A stretch of DNA of 64,000 bases from Pyronema omphalodes (GCA_024516155.1 JAJJXM010000025.1:248001-312000), one strand, 5' to 3'. Shown: positions 34,401 to 47,576, counted from the stretch's first letter. The notes: a model not told the origin generated them from the letters alone. Made by a program: numbers and translations.

Positions 34401-37400
34401 TGTACGAAGTGACTGACGTTTGAGCAAATCAAACATGCCTTCCAGAAGGTCGATTTAATTTCCGAGACCTTTCTAGCGCGCAGAACTAGTGGACTTTTGT
34501 GTTACCCCTTTTGCAGGGGTCACATAACGACTCGTCTGGACAGGGTTGTCGAAGGGATAAGGATGAAATCATTTGTGAGATATATTTTTAGAATTGACCC
34601 TTAGAGAGCTAGCTCCCGCAGAGGGATCGATCTTGGGGGAACTATGGTCGACACTTGCGCACGTTCTCCCGTGGTGTATGAACTACTGAAACGACCGTTG
34701 TCTTCGGGCATCTGCTGATTGAAAGGAATAGAAATTATGCGGCATCAAACAGAACACTGTCATTTCTACTGCACATTTCGAATATTGGCGATGTATATTC
34801 TCTATTGTCCCAATCCCGGAAATCAACCGATGTGGATAACCTGCCTACTATAACACGTTCAAAATGACTGCGCATGCTTGTATGTAGCCTCTCCATGCAA
34901 TTGTATCTTTCTGTGATGCTCGCAACGATAGCCCTGCTTATCCACTTATTACTTCCGGCAGGCGGGAATCTTTAATCCTGTTCAATAACGAAAACCATAA
35001 TTACTGTCCCCAGTTACCGCTCGGTGAGCCCTTAGCCATGGTACGGGAATGATCATTACGGGACTCTACGCTTCATCCAGAAGAACCCAAGGGTTCTGGA
35101 ATTGTCTGGTTGCTCTCTGTGGAAAAGCCCGGCCCCCATTTACCCCCTTGCGGGCTCGGGTATCTATTCACTCCGCATACTCGCTCTAAAGGAGAACCCC
35201 TAAAATCCTACGATGGAGGCTGCGATCCCCGTAATCGAGCTTCTTTCTTCAAGGAACTTCACGCCACTGTCCCGCTTTAGCGTAAACTACGAATTATACA
35301 TGCTCAATCCATAATTCTAGTCTCCAGCAGGGTTTATGAAAGGCTTCGTACGTTCCCTTTGACAGATATCCAGGGTTCCCGAAGGATCTCACCCCTTACC
35401 AGCTCGGGTGTCTGTTCATACCACATGGCCGCTTTATACCATGAACCCTAGACCCTGCAATGACTACCACAGATTCAGTGACAGGATCCCTCCCGTACCC
35501 ATATTTAGGAATTGGTATACTTCAGTGGAGTAGATCGAGACATTTTAGGTCCCGAATCCACGAGGCTAATGGAAAGGCAACCCATGAAGCGACATCTTGG
35601 AAAGAAGGGGTCCGTCTCATCAACGGCGGAAAGTAGATCACAACAATTCTGGTAAAGGTTCTTGGACCTCAAGTAAGCTGGACATATCTTCAAACCAGCT
35701 GCCTTTCTCATCCCGGGCACGCAACTACCCTCTACCCACTCCTCACCCGCTATTAACATACCTTTTACTACCCTTACTCACTCAATAAGGAGACTCGAAG
35801 TTGCATCTATTATGATCGTTGAGGTTCAAGGGCTGTCATTTCATATCCCATGGTTCATGAATACGGAATGCCGGAGCCCTATACCCAGTGGGTACTCTCC
35901 GAGGTGACCGAGATCGCCGGCATAACCTACTGTGATGACCTACTGTGAGTGAACGCAAATGGTAGCACGGTTAACAACAACTCCGAGATCTTGGAAAACA
36001 AGGAAGAGCTCTATTTTCTTTTATTGGAATTTGGTAAATTGCCTACACCAAAAGGTAGGTCCACGGTCGTTTGTCGGTGTATTATTTCTCCCAGATATTC
36101 GGATGATTTCCAGAAAATATGGATTAAGCAGGTGGATTATTCAAAAATTCGGAAAGGCTACACATTGATATCTACAGGTAACAAGCGGTCTCGGCTATGT
36201 TGAAGGAAATTCACTCAGTCGTCGGACTACTTGCCATTTCAGATCTCAAAAGCCGGAGTGCAACATTCGGACCTCATCGTTCAACCTCATGAACATATCA
36301 AGTTTGTATCCAAGCTGATAATAAACCAGGATTTTAACATGAGATTCCTCATGGTCGGTGAATAGGCCCCTTGGAAGCCCATTCAACGCTCATAATTTCC
36401 CTTTTGGATATCGAGGGTACTTTTCTGTATGTAATATTCACAGGGTAGGTTGTAATACAGAGTGCGTACGCCTCATTCTCCACCAGTGCTCATTTTCTTG
36501 ATCAAATGGAATTCAAACACATTCCAAAAGAATATGGATGGAAAATTCCGGCTATCTTTCTTGAACACCCACTGAGAGTTATCAAACTCCAATGCCACAG
36601 TGGACGAAACGCTTGACGAAGGGGTAATAAAGCACAAATAATGCACTTAACCAATCGATTTAAAGTTGTATCAAAATCTGTTAACCCCTCAGTCACAGAA
36701 TTTACAACTTTAGCCTTTTTACAAAATACGCAGAAAATTTGGGAGCACGGCAATCGGCATGAGTCTCAGATAAGTTAAGACATCACCAGTTTTTTGCACA
36801 AAGATTCGTTGCAGCTGCCAGTACAAACCCTGAAAATGTATTACCATAGGGCTTCGGTTCTAGGACCTAGGATAGTCACACGGCTAATGTCTAACATTCC
36901 GCAGCTTCTAGAACGTATCACAGATTCAAGATCTGGTGAAACTCATCCCATTGCTAACCTAGGGCTGTTCTTTGTATAGGGCGACTAATTATTGTCTGTT
37001 AGTTGTGTACAGAACCCGCCCCGTTGGGATCAAAATCTTGGAAATACCCTTCAAGACTAAAGCACATTCAACCCCCCCCCCCCCCCCACACGTTGCAAAC
37101 TTTCCCCTGTGCTTCTAAGATTATCATGACGAGGCACAGTTTCGACTTCGTTGGTCTTATACAACAGAAATCCATATTACTTTAATATTTAACCAATAAA
37201 ACGATCAATTTTATGGTGTACACGTATTGTTTTTGGCAAGCTTACGATAAAGCCTGTCGAAAATCCTCCAAAGACAACCACTCTTGAACCGAGGAATAAT
37301 AACGATTTCCTCGTGGTCCCACAAAATCTATGGCCTCAAATCCCCGCTTATTCCTTCCCCTTAAACTCCTAGGAATCCCGATATCTCCCCGATATAAAGT

Positions 37401-38443
37401 TCAAAACGATGCCAAGAAAAATAAGGGGAACCTTGGATCTGAATCATCAAACATCATCCGCCTGTCAGATTCCTATATCTGTAACATGCTTGTTTGCAGC
37501 TATGTTACAGCCTTACATGTTTGGATGAAGATTGGATGGTTACTCTGGGCACAGTTAAATGAGGGGGTAAATAGATGTTGACGATGATTACTTTGGTGGG
37601 TTACGGATAGAACTCTGATGATAATGATAATGATGGATCGAGTGATGCAGCAGAGAAACTGAACAAGCTATGTAAGCATAGATTAAAACAAAATATGCAT
37701 AACGAGGATCTTAAAGAAACGCCTAATATCTTCTCATATTTTATAATATGGAATTTCAGTTCTAGACCCCTCGGAATCTTCCATGATTACTCGTTTCTTG
37801 ATTCTTGACTCATTATTCATCCTTCGTTCGAGACTTACATAGATCACTTTGTCTGGTATGTATTGGCAACTGATATACCAGGTGGATGTGAGAATATATG
37901 GAAGTCTTGTGATTACCTAAGATTCTGATCATACTAGTCTGATGTCTGACCCACGCGGCTTTGCTGTAAGATCGACATCCGGGATTTAGCGAACCCCCCC
38001 CCCCTCCTTCCCTTTATTAGCGAGTTATAGTCATAGTCATAGTCATATGTGCCTGATGATTTTTTGTGTAATGTCTCGCTGTGATTATAGATCTAGCCTT
38101 GCAGAATTGGTCAGGGATTTTATATGTGTATGTATGTATGTATGTATGTACATAGTCGGATGAATGGATGTATGGATGTATGTAGTCGGATCATGTATAA
38201 TGTAGCCTTACGTTTGTGTTGGCGTCATGTCGGGAGAATTCAATCGCGGGGGTTCTCTGATGTATGTATGTATGCCCTATGTTGTTAAACCTAAATTCTT
38301 CGGACTCATGGAGCATGTATACATCACACTGACGTGGCTGATGGATTTAACATGGTGTTTTGGTTTGTTTTATTTTATTTTATTTTCTTTTCTTTGCTTT
38401 TATTTTCTGGACAACACTGATGCTTGGCGTTGATGGACTGTTT

Positions 38444-38499
38444 GTTACTTCTTACTTGTTACTTCTTACTTGTTACTTCTTACTTGTTACTTCTGACTT
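38444..38499. repeat. 14-bp tandem repeat (GTTACTTCTTACTT)x4
   Basis: Four copies of a 14-base unit run in tandem; the last carries one substitution. Related CTTACTTCTTAC sequence continues for a few more bases. Confidence 0.85.
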
Positions 38500-39820
38500 C
38501 TTACTTCTTACTACAAATGCACATACATACTCGTATGTACACATCATATGATACAAATGCAGTAGACCTTAGGACTATGACTACGTTTCGGAATGCCTTA
38601 TTTCCTACACTTATAGTTATCGGTGGAAATTTGCCATGCGTTTTACACGAGTTGATGTATGGTTTCTTCTTTTTTTTTTCTTTTCTTTCGAACAGTATTT
38701 ACCGACAGGATTTTTTTATAGATATTTCAGTCTCGGTAGATGTTGTGCATGGTTTCAATCAATCCCATTCCTAACCCGCTCTGACCGGTCACCGAATAGT
38801 TCATCATAGCTTCGTTTTAATCCAAGCCTTTTCTTTTTTTTTTTTTTTTTTTTTAAATTCAAGACGGCTGAGAATGCAGGAAATCAGGTGCCTGAGAAAT
38901 GAGATGCTTCGGAGGTTGATTTAGTGCTGAAGGATTGTGGGAGTGTTTGAAGTGTACCAAATGGTCATGATGCGACACAAGGCTGTTAGGGTAAGGCCGG
39001 ATTAGGGCAGCTGTAACAGACGGTGGTAAGAGGTTGGACGAGTTGAAAATACTTCAACTGAGGTTTACATATTTTTTTTTTTTCAAAGTGTCGTATGATT
39101 GATACTGAGAGATCGTGGTTAGCGAATGGATAACGGTTTCAGCCCCTACCAGATCATCCTTTTTTTGTTCTTTGAGTGAAAAATTCAAGTTTTTGCGGGG
39201 TATTGCCGAAGGAGGATGGAAGGAACTATGGTCGGCATTCGGTAGTCTCCAGAGATAATAGGGAGAAATATGATGGTCTGCCGTTCCTGCGTTTGATATT
39301 GCAGGATGTGCTGAAGTTTGTTGTGCATAACGCGTACTGTAGCCACAAATAATTGGCCGACATTCCCCAGGGGTTCGTTGAGGTTGAGCAAAGTTGTTAG
39401 CGTGAAAGCTCTTTCGATTCACCCCGGAAAGGGGTTGAACTGTCATCAGAGGCTTGGTTTTACGAATCTTCATGACATATCACTGTTTCTGGAACTTGGT
39501 CAAGCGATGATCAAGCGGTGATCACGCTCTGCTCATCGCGTCTAAAACACAGCCACACGTGGAATCGCGCAGAAACATTCGTCGAGACAAAGTCGACATC
39601 GCGTTGCAAAGGTGGAGACAGCCGCAGCGCTCATCTCAGACAACCAGTAACCTGCGCGCCCTGGCGCCACATGCCATGTCCGCCAACCCCAACCCGACCA
39701 TGACTAACCGGGCGCCAACTACCCCTCACTATCGACTTTTTCGCCCCACCACCGACTGCAGCCTTTTTCTACCTCAGTCATCGCACTCTTTCTCCTCCAT
39801 CCCCATCCATACTCGCAAAG

Positions 39821-41353
39821 ATGTCCTTCGGAAAGCTCTACTCCTACCCCGTATGTATCGCCAGTTTTTTTTTTCTCTCGCCGTAATTGCCAGAGTGATT
39901 GCAGTGGCATCGACGACAGCCGCGTGTGCGGATATGTTGTCGAGATGTTTTTTTTACAACTGTTGCTGACCCTCAATTCGTAGGACAACCCCCGCACCAC
40001 CTCCCTCAAGGTTGTGGCCAAGGCCAACGGCCTTGACATCGAGGAGGTCCTTGAGGACATCACCAAGGGTGTCTCCGCCGAGTACTTGAAGATCAACGCT
40101 CTCGGAAAGGTCCCCACCTTCGTTGGAGCCGATGGATTCGTTCTCCACGAGTGCATTGCCATCGCTGTCTACTGTACGTGATGCCAATTTCCTCTTCAGG
40201 CAGTCGTGATTGAAGCTCATCGATTATAGTCACTGCCCAGAACGAGAAGACCACCCTTCTTGGTAAGACCAAGCAGGACTACGCTTCCATCTTGAAGTGG
40301 ATGTCTTTCGCCAACACTGAGGTTCTTTCCAACCTCGGTGCCTGGTTCCGCCCCTTGGTCGGACGTGACCCTTACAACAAGAAGAACGTCGATGTTGCCC
40401 AGGAGAAGGCCCTCAAGTCCATTGGAGTTCTCGAGGCCTACCTTAAGGACAACACCTTCCTCGTTGGAGAGCGTCTCTCTCTTGCTGACATCTTCACCGC
40501 CTCCATCATTGCCCGCGGATACATGTTCGTACGTAATACCGCGTATCTTAATAGTTGACATCTGCTAATTACGTAACAGGTCCTTGACGCTCAGTTCCGT
40601 GCTGCCCACCCCGCTGTCAACCGTTGGTACAACTTGATCCGCAACCAGGACATCTACCTTGCCGTTGCCGGAGAGCCCACCTTCATCGAGGAGGCCGTCA
40701 AGTACACTCCCCCCAAGAAGGAGCCCAAGCCCGCTGCTGCCCCCAAGCCTGCTGCCCCCAAGCCCGCTAAGGAGGAGGAGGAGGAGGAGCCCGCCAAGAA
40801 GGAGGAGGTTGCCCACCCCTTGAAGGCCAACGCCGAGGGCGTTAACCAGCTCGACTTCGACGAGTGGAAGCGCATGTACTCCAACAACGACACCCGCTCT
40901 GTCGCTCTTCCCTGGTTCTTCGAGAACATCAAGGACAAGAACGTCTCCGTCTGGAAGGTCGAGTACAAGTACAACGACGAGCTTACCCTCACCTTCATGA
41001 GCTCCAACTTGATCGGAGGATTCTTCGCCCGTCTTGAGGCCTCCCGCAAGTGGATCTTCGGATCTATGTCGTAAGTAGCCTAGATTTTTGTTCTTTCAAA
41101 TGGGTGCTAATAAGTCTGTAGCGTTTACGGAAAGTCTAACGACTCCGTCATCTCTGGTGCTTTCGTCATCAAGGGAGACAAGTTCGAGGACGCTTTCAAC
41201 GTCGCCCCTGACTGGGAGTCTTACTCTTTCGAGAAGCTCGACGTCAACAACGAGGAGCACAAGGCCTTCATTGAGGACGCCTGGTCCTGGGACAAGCCCC
41301 TCACCATCGGTGACAAGACCTACGAGCACGCCGACGGAAAGGTCTTCAAATAA
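39821..41353 (+). CDS. TEF4: Translation elongation factor eEF1B gamma subunit
   Basis: Five exons (39821-39850, 39984-40173, 40230-40528, 40580-41070, 41122-41353) give 413 residues. eEF1B-gamma is part of the guanine nucleotide exchange complex that recharges eEF1A during translation. A GST-like N-terminal half is clear: MSFGKLYSYP, then GLDIEEVLEDITKGVSAEYL, the GKVPTFVG loop and LHECIAIAVYF, followed by the GST C-terminal helices with LVGERLSLADIF. A Lys/Pro/Ala/Glu-rich linker (PKKEPKPAAAPKPAAPKPAK) leads to the conserved EF1G domain (FDEWKRMYSNND, LPWFFENIKDKNVSVWKVEY, VYGKSNDSVISGAFVIKG). Codon use is strongly C-ending, as in highly expressed fungal genes. The C/T-rich promoter and very short first exon also fit a ribosomal-type gene. 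The yeast counterparts are TEF4 and CAM1. Confidence 0.97.
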
Positions 41354-41922
41354 ATGTCTTTCTTATGCATGTAAGCGGGTAATTTGGGATTTTAAAAAAG
41401 CGATATGGATTGGGTCAACTTTAAGGCAGGGTTAAACTGTCTTGGAATATGAATGAATGATGATTTCAACAAACCTTGTGTATACCTCTTAGGCGAATGA
41501 ATGATGTGAACAAAACAAAACTTTTGCTATGTGAGGTTGATAGGGCTATTAACCTGATGAACCTTGGTGGTGCACCAGTTGTCTGAGGTCCCCGTTGGGT
41601 GTAGGACTTGCCCTTTTGTGTCTCTGTTGAATAACGCGTAATCTGTGCCATTCACTAGCCCTGTACTAGAAAATGCATGGCATATCTCATTACCTTGAGT
41701 TAGTGATAGTTGTGATGATGGATAGTTTTGGAGCTCTAGTAAAATGTGGAATATAACCACCGACAACAGCGAGATAAGCAATCATTAAATCAAAATAGGA
41801 GGAATAGGAGGAGTAGGAGGAGTAGGAGGAATAGCTGAAGGAAAAAATGATGCAGTAATGTAGTATAGTGTACACTTGTAACTAAATATAATAGGTCGTG
41901 GTTTTTATATGTATCAATGTTA
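41354..41922. other. Intergenic DNA up to the LINE insertion site
   Basis: This is the 3' flank of the eEF1B-gamma gene. It includes a GGAGGAATA/GGAGGAGTA microsatellite at about 41798-41834. No gene is seen. Confidence 0.6.
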
Positions 41923-41940
41923 TTAGGTTTGGTTTGGGAT
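41923..41940. repeat. 18-bp target-site duplication, left copy (LINE)
   Basis: The sequence TTAGGTTTGGTTTGGGAT is repeated exactly at 57491-57508. The two copies bracket the whole 15.5 kb composite transposon, so they mark the LINE insertion. Confidence 0.9.
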
Positions 41941-42307
41941 TTGATTTGATTTGATTTGATTTTAATCATACACCGATCGAGGCCTCTAAGGCCTATGCGG
42001 GAGCTAAGTATCCGTTTTTCCTGTCCTCGCGGTTTAAACCGCCTAACGAGGCAACCCAATCTCCTTGTCCCCAGACTCCCCAGTTAGAAAAATAGATAAA
42101 CGCAAAAAGCAAACAACCGCAAAAACACAAATAAACAAAACACCTTCGTACACAGTCTAGACAAACCCCGTACAGAAACTCATCCGTGACACCAAACTTG
42201 AGCCCAGCAATAACCGCCTTGCCGTACAACCACTAAAAGAATTCAGAGAAAAGAAAAACAACCCCGCAATCCCGTGAATCTCCATCTCCAGGCCCACCAA
42301 CCCCAGC
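41941..42307 (-). other. LINE 3' UTR and AAATC-repeat tail
   Basis: After the ORF2 stop the minus strand runs ~340 bases without coding potential and ends in AAAATC followed by repeated AAATC units that abut the 18-bp duplication. Tails of short repeats are known for many non-LTR elements and mark the end primed at the target. Confidence 0.8.
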
Positions 42308-45300
42308 CTATTCGTAGCGCCTGCCAATCTCCGTGGCTGCTAAATACTCCAACAACACCTTCGTATAGCGATCGTCGCTAAACAGGTCCACCGCTTTGAG
42401 CCTTGCTCGTGGTCTCCAGCTCCTGCCCTTAATGGCATCCACCTCTTTCTTTAGTACTGCGTACTCACGCCTCCAGCGGTGACACTCTCCGAACAGGTGT
42501 CCCCGGGTTTGTCGGACATTAGACGTGCACCACCAGCAGACGTCGGATTCTTTCTTTTTCACTCGAACGAGGTGGGTGCCAATAAGGGCATGTCCGGACG
42601 CAAGTTGGAGGAATACTGTGGAGCGGCGCTTAGGGAGAGAGCGGAGGGAGTCGCGCAAGCCCCATGTTTTGCGGGGACGGAAAGAACGGCTGTCTTTGGC
42701 TCGTTGTGATATCCACCGCTTGGTAATGTCGCGGCGGGTTTCAGTGGCTATGCGGTTGAGGTGGGCGAGTGATACCTCATGGGGGACCAAGCATTCGGGG
42801 GCGTCGCACCTCATCAGGGGCAGGGCAGCAGATCGGTGGCGGGTACCCAACTTTGCTGCGGCGTCAGCTGCTTCGTTTTCTGCGATCCCGCAGTGGCCTG
42901 GGACCCAGTGGAATTCGACGGAGATGTCGCTGTTTCGGCGTAGCCAGCGGACCTCGTCGGCGATCAGCCGAGTTACGGATTGTCCTGGGCCTGGTTCGTC
43001 GGATTCCAGACGTCGGAGGGCTGCTTGGGCATCCGAAAAGATGGTGACGAGCGGGGGGGGTTTAAGGATGACCCTGTCGAGGAAGCGATTGTCCCAGAGC
43101 TCTTTGAGGGCACGGTACATTGCGAACAGCTCGGCGTCGAACACCTCGGTGTGACGGCCTAGGTAGTGGTGAGAGCTGGTAAGCACACCGTCGACGTATC
43201 TCACGAGGCCCGATCCGGTGTGGTCATCCATGCGGGACCCATCTGTCCAAATGCATATGGAGTTGAGGGTCCTCCAGTTTTTGGCGTAGGCTTCCGCTTC
43301 CGCTCGGGGGGCGATGGTGACGTTGCACCACTGACGATGGGGGTCGACGTGGTGGACAGGCTCAGCGGACGCAAAACCAGAACGGGTCACTGCGCGCTGA
43401 GTGAGGTTGCGGATGACCATGGCTGTCGGTGTGGGGCGATTGGGGTCGGTGCTGACTGGCGGGAGCGGCCGAGTGATAAGCCGTGATCGGAATCGTGCTT
43501 CCCGACCTCGAACAATGGCTTCTGCTGGGCGAGTGGCTCCTTCAGCGAGGAGGAAGGCCAGGGGAGTCGTGCGCAGGCACCCCGTAACGGCGCGGGCCTG
43601 TTTGTTGAGCAGGAGCTGGAGACGAGAGAACCTGCCGGCATCTCGGGTGGGAAGGCGACGAGCAGCGTGGATTTCCGCGCCGTAAGTGGCCACGGATTGA
43701 ACGACTGCTTGTTGGATGTTTGCAGAGCTGCCCGGGGGTAGACCCTGGGAGCGGCAGAGGCGAGCGAGGCGGGCGTGTTGCTGACGGGCCCGGGTGAGCC
43801 ACTTCTGGTGGTGGTGGTTCAGGGTGAGCTTGGGATCCAGCCAGAACCCTAGCCAGCGAACGGCGGAGTCGTTGAACGGTACATTGTGGATGACGCCGTC
43901 GTAGTGGATATCAACGGTCAGCGAGTCGGGGTTTGGGTTACCGCGTCGACGGGAGAATAAGATGGCCTCTGTTTTGTCGGTCTCGAATCGAACGGCGTTG
44001 CGACGGGCCCACAGCAGGCTTAGCTGGGCACACCGGGCGAGAGTGGAGGCGATTTCTGCTGCGTCGTTGCCCTCTGCGATCCATGTGACGTCGTCCACGA
44101 AGGACAGTCCCACCGTGCGTGGTAGCTCTGACTCGATCTTGTTAGCAAGATCGGCGATATATATCAGGAAAAGGACGGGGGAAACAGGGGAGCCTTGTGG
44201 AAGCCCCGTGTTTGTGTCCATTGCCGGTCCAGAGTCTCCTCCAATCGAGATTTCCACTTTGCGGTCTTCCAAGAAGCTCGCAACCCACCGGACGAGATCT
44301 CCGTCTATGTGATATCGCCGCATCTTTTCAACCAAGCAGTAAGGATTAACCGTCGGGAAAGCACCTTTGATGTCCATCATCAGGGCTCCTGCGATTTTTC
44401 TCCTTTCCCATGCTCCCTCCACCGCTTCTATCAGCACCGCCGCCGCGTCTACTGCCGACCTTCCTCTTCTGCCCCCAAATTGTCCTACATGAAAAGCCCC
44501 CTTTTTCTCCGCCTCCTCTGCGATCATCATCGCCGCTACCTTTTCAACCAATTTCCCCATGCAGCTCAAGAGGGAGATCACCCGGAAGCTTTTGGCTTTT
44601 GAGTAAGACGTCTTCCCAGGCTTGGGAATGCATACCCCTTTCGCTACCTTCCAGTCGTGAGGATGATAACCTAAACGAAGGCACTGGGTTACGACAGCGG
44701 TCACTCTATCAGGGTCCCACCGCATGAGAGCCTTTATGATTGGTACTCCCAGGCTATCACTTCCCGGGGCCTTCGAATTGCTCTGCTGGTTGATTGCAGC
44801 AGCGACAACTTCCTGCGTGACCCACGAGTGAGCCTCACCAGCAGGGCCTCTCGAGTGCCAACCTCCCTCATACTCGTTGGGCGGTGGGAATGAGACATCG
44901 GCAAGCATGCGTCTCTTGTCTTCCTCCGTTTCCGCACGATTTCCCCGTTCGTCCTCAATGGTCCCCACCATCACAGACGCCCGCGGTTGGGTCGTACGGA
45001 GCACCGTCCAGACTGCATTTCCGTCCGCAGATTCGAGAAAAGAGCCCCAACGGCTTCTCTTTTCTTTCCTCTGGAGACTGAGGTATGCATTCCGGCGTTC
45101 CTTCTCTTCCTCCGGAGTTGCACGGCCTGCCTTCACTGCTCGTCGAGTGCGACCATATGATCGGCGCGCTGACTTGATTTCGGTGCCCCACCACCGTTTC
45201 GAGCGAGCAGTGATGCGGATCTTGCGCGCATGTGCGTCCAAGAGTGCCGTCAAAGTCTCCCGTATCCAAACCACCTCTGTCTCCACCTCTTCCTCTGAGC

Positions 45301-45799
45301 AACGACTGGAGAGTAGCGGTCTGCGTTCGCTTTGATGGCGATAATCTAACGCCGCTTTCTTCGCTCTCTCCTCGTCCTCTAGCCATTCCTTCACCGCCCA
45401 CCCTCTCGTGGGTGAATCATAGTCTTCCGGCACCGTTACCGATGTAACTTCCCAGACCAGGGCTTCGTGGTCGGAAGTGGTTGCGTGTTCCGGGTCCAGG
45501 AGGGTGCGAGCACTCACGTACGGAGAGAGCTCCATTGTGGCGAACACCAGGTCGATCACGCTGTGGCGTTGTTGTCCCGTTTGTGAGTGAGTTTCCTCCC
45601 CATCTCCGACGTAGCGGAGGTCATGCGCGTCCATCAGGTCTTGGAGGAAGAGGTGGTGGATGGGTTGCGTGCAGCGGGGGTTCCACCTCGCGCTGTGCGC
45701 ATTAAAGTCTCCGGCGATGACAGTGTCACGAGTGATTATTCGTGACCATGCTATGTTCCGAGCAGGTCTGACGCCGTCGGATGCTCTAGGAGCGTCGTA
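42308..45799 (-). pseudogene. LINE ORF2, 3' part (endonuclease remainder, RT, RNase H)
   Basis: This is the continuation of ORF2, cut from its 5' end by the LTR element. Joined at the duplicated GACGT it continues in frame from 55309, giving about 1,264 residues in total. Visible in order are the endonuclease motifs VIAGDFNAHSARW and ATTSDHEALVWEV, the RT block from HDWKVAKGVCIPKPGK through FGGRRGRSAVDAA, MMDIKGAFP, TGLPQGSPVSPVLF and the catalytic FVDD (about residue 668), an RNase H domain (CIWTDGSRMDDHTGSGLV, ELFAMYRALKEL, HWVPGHCGIAENEAADAAAK), and a C-terminal CWWC-H-C zinc knuckle. All 1,164 codons are open. The frame extends by chance into the LTR up to 45850. Broken only by the insertion. 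Confidence 0.95.
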
Positions 45800-45804
45800 G
45801 ACGT
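45800..45804. repeat. 5-bp target-site duplication GACGT, left copy (LTR element)
   Basis: GACGT directly precedes the TG-starting LTR and recurs right after the CA end of the other LTR at 55309-55313. Taking one copy away restores an uninterrupted ORF2 frame. Confidence 0.93.
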
Positions 45805-47408
45805 TGTAAACCGGGGGTCCTAGGGTAATGGACGGCCGGGTAACTCTCAAATTCCCGAAAGAAAAGAGAGAAGCAATAATTCCAACAAGGGGAATTATTA
45901 CTTCTCAAGGGAATTCTTCTAACGGAAGATAGAGTTGTTAACGAGTTATAAGTTTAAACTCTCCTGCGTATCTCAGGGAGCGTTTCGAGAGTATCGGTTC
46001 TGGTGGTCGTTTCTTGAAGAGGGACGACCGGAGGTATTGTATTGATTTGAGGTAAGGTGTAGATTCGATGGCGTCGGGTATTGACTTGAGAGAAGGCAAT
46101 AACCCTTTGTGGGATGTGTGGTTGTATTCGGAACAATGGTGATTGCGTTGCTGGATGATGGCTTCTTCGAGTGGGGGCTTTTGGCACTTTTATATTTTTC
46201 TTATCTTGAGCTCCCCACTCATATACCCTGCAAGCACTGTGCGGTGGGCGGAAGTGGAAGTACCCTAAGACGTTGGTTGGCTACACCTAAACGTGATTTT
46301 TCCACCATACAAAATGCAACTTTCGGTAAAAACGCTAATATCGCGAATATACTTTAAGACATCCTCCGGGCCGTTATCCGGATGATGCCTTAGTCGTTTG
46401 CTATTGCCTAGACTTGATCTCTTCGTCGTTTGCACTTGATGTCATAAATAATCATAAGGCATCGCCATGCATTTCGAAGAATGTGCATTGCAGGACCGGC
46501 TGACGCGTTCCTGCAACTAACGTCGGACTCCGATATCCGGTTGGCGATTCCGTCGCATCCGGTGAAGTTGTTTGTATGATCTGATGATGTCGTCATGGTC
46601 GGCAATAGACTGTGGGCCTTCCGGGGGTCCCTAATAGGAGGTGGTCCGATGTTCCGTTCGTCGTTCGGTCGTCTCGTCATATCGGCAGTTCGAAGGTGCG
46701 TTTCCGAAGATAAGGTTTCCGGTGATAACTACCCAAAGAGGTAGTTAACTCCTTATCTCCTTCGGCCGACTAGACTCCGCTGTCGTAAGATGTTTTTCGG
46801 CTTATCCGGTTTCCTCCGTCGGTCAGGCGTAATGCCTCGGTCACATATGACTATGTTTTCTTGTTTTACGGCAAAGTGTTTTGTGAATACATTATCCCAT
46901 TTAACTTAAATACAGTCCTTTCCCTCCTAACCTTCCCATCCTCATCAACCTCGATGTCTGTTTCCTGCGGTGACCTACTTGCGTCACATTCTCCTTTCTA
47001 TTCGTATGTATATCTGGCCCGCCGGGTCTCTTAGTTCCACGACCCTTTCTGGACGGTTTTCTCGTATACGGCGGAAGAGGTGCGTTCGCTCAAAGGCTTC
47101 GGTAAGTCTTTGAGTGAGGCCCTAAGGTTATAAGTATTCCAGGTTTTTATCAGCGGCAGCGGCATGTTCCTCGAGGTATGGCTGCGCATTAGAAACCGCA
47201 GTCATTGATCGGAAACAGACCCACCTCGGGGCTGCCCCGGGTTCCCCCGCCCTAGATGACGCTGACTTTTTCCCTGGCCCCCCATTATCCTACTTCCTGC
47301 GGGAAGTGGATGAAGGGTGGTTAGTAATAGCTTTCGCCTTTGGCTTGAGTTATTACTTAGGTAAGAATCCCCATTCTTTTAAATGTCTTATCGGGGTAGG
47401 GTATGACA
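45805..47408 (-). repeat. 3' LTR of the chromovirus
   Basis: 1,604 bases, starting TGTAAACCGG and ending GGTATGACA on the plus strand. It matches 53705-55308 almost base for base. Small differences are near 45940 (GTTGTTAACGAG against GTGATAACAG), 46105, 46464, 46527, 46690, 46865, 46878 and 46930. Confidence 0.96.
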
Positions 47409-47425
47409 CCACCTCCCCCCTTATA
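47409..47425 (-). promoter_or_regulatory. Polypurine tract
   Basis: Directly upstream of the 3' LTR on the element strand is the purine run AAGGGGGGAGGTGG. This is the expected primer for plus-strand synthesis in LTR retrotransposons. Confidence 0.8.
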
Positions 47426-47576
47426 AGATTTCGCCCCGAAATCACTAACAATGATTATAGTGATTCATGAACGGGGTCTTTTCTGATGAAGTCCTCCAGC
47501 CCCTTCATCCACCAACACGTTCTCATGATAAGACCATTAAAACCTCAGTGAGGAAAGGTATCTTATGATGAGTTGG

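Larger units (their letters stand above)
31155..39820. other. Gene-poor region of ~8.7 kb
   Basis: No reading frame over ~120 codons has protein-like composition, and I recognise no domain, RNA gene or transposon. Notable items are an A-tract plus long G-tract near 31438-31471, a C tract at 37069-37087, TGTA repeats at 38125-38150, a 14-bp array at 38444-38499, and T tracts at about 38667 and 38833-38855. 35050-35180 and 35330-35450 look weakly similar to each other around CTCGGGTATCTATTCA/CTCGGGTGTCTGTTCA. The composition at 32-37 kb is ordinary, not AT-rich, so this could be decayed transposon DNA. The last 110 bases are the C/T-rich promoter of the eEF1B-gamma gene. Confidence 0.5.

Noticed and set aside
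42525..43154. 209-residue plus-strand ORF within the LINE
   Set aside because: Antisense shadow of the RNase H region of ORF2, explained by its GC-rich codons.
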